Below, in pieces: positions 63,861 through 64,000 of a stretch of 64,000 bases of DNA (within the stretch, counting starts at the first letter, position 1; every line of letters starts with the position of its first letter). This stretch comes from Commensalibacter papalotli (lineage in GTDB: Bacteria > Pseudomonadota > Alphaproteobacteria > Acetobacterales > Acetobacteraceae), in assembly GCF_947179115.1 (NCBI RefSeq), contig NZ_CAMXCI010000001.1, positions 558,001 through 622,000 on the forward strand, read 5' to 3'. Under the pieces are notes generated by a model that did not search any database, was not told the origin of the DNA, and worked only from the letters and a program-made list of their open reading frames with translations. The position numbers were made by a program, and so were the translations under genes.

Positions 63861-64000
63861 TTATGATTCTTTTGTTTTTTTTAATGGATAGGTTGCAACC
63901 ACAGCACCACCCACAATCAAAATAACAGCCACTAATAACCCAACTGTTGCAGGTGCTCTCCCTGCAATAACTAACCATAAAGTAGAAAGTAATGGAGCTA
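63861..64000 (-). CDS. EamA/DMT-family transporter, C-terminal part only
   Basis: Cut by the window edge. The last 46 residues read STLWLVIAGRAPATVGLLVA and then LIVGGAVVATYPLKKTKES, which follow the same pattern as the neighbour at 62783-63688 (STCWLVLAGRASVTFSLLFA and LIVGGAVVAAYPLKKEKGS). It is a tandem paralogue. The remaining gene is outside the window. Confidence 0.8.
   Translation of the reverse strand, partial: APLLSTLWLVIAGRAPATVGLLVAVILIVGGAVVATYPLKKTKES

Overview
The window is an AT-rich chromosomal segment of an alphaproteobacterium, most likely an acetic acid bacterium (Acetobacteraceae) of the small-genome, insect-associated kind such as Commensalibacter. That placement is inferred from gene order (ffh-rpsP-rimM-trmD-rplS-leuC-leuD, a PetP/PetR-type regulator pair with a sensor kinase, der-bamB-yfgM), from a periplasmic three-subunit molybdenum dehydrogenase with a multihaem cytochrome, and from base composition. 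No rRNA gene is present to settle it.

Left part (1-13000): the start of a yceD gene, bamE, a MarR/OmpR/EnvZ-type regulatory operon, rpsU, then a long minus-strand block running ffh, rpsP, rimM, trmD, rplS (terminator), leuC, leuD, a GST-family gene and leuB. A plus-strand trypsin-like protease gene sits between leuD and the GST/leuB pair. Middle (13000-47700): an MFS efflux gene and its MerR-type regulator behind a recognisable 19-bp-spacer operator promoter; two Spy/CpxP-like periplasmic proteins; a lone serine recombinase; der-bamB-yfgM; dihydroorotase; a surface-polysaccharide group (asnB-like amidotransferase and two glycosyltransferases); hisI-lpxB; an EamA transporter; a tyrosine phosphatase fused to an autotransporter barrel; an LprI-like protein; the Fe-S/molybdopterin/cytochrome dehydrogenase operon; a Na+/H+ antiporter with a cyclic-nucleotide-binding domain; gltB/gltD glutamate synthase; an NDUFA9-like protein; and an Ldh-family dehydrogenase.

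Right part (47751-60900) is accessory DNA between and around tRNA-Leu(CAG) and tRNA-Ser(GGA). It contains a decaying prophage: a KilA-N/KilAC antirepressor broken by stops and a frameshift, a frameshifted gene upstream of the fibre genes, an intact LamG-type fibre-like gene and an SGNH hydrolase, several tiny membrane ORFs, an Arc-like repressor relic, and an integrase N-terminus just after tRNA-Ser. Intact genes among these are a membrane-anchored Mrr-type nuclease, an orphan TpsB (FhaC-type) transporter and a umuC-type polymerase. The window ends with lepA and two tandem EamA transporter paralogues, the second cut by the window edge.

The most interesting items are the phosphatase-autotransporter fusion, the membrane-anchored nuclease with an exported N-terminal region, the retained LamG/SGNH pair in a dying prophage, and the protease inserted in the leu cluster. 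Several pseudogene calls rest on my own reading of short frames that are not single long ORFs. Many of the breaks lie at A/T homopolymers, so sequencing error has to be excluded first.
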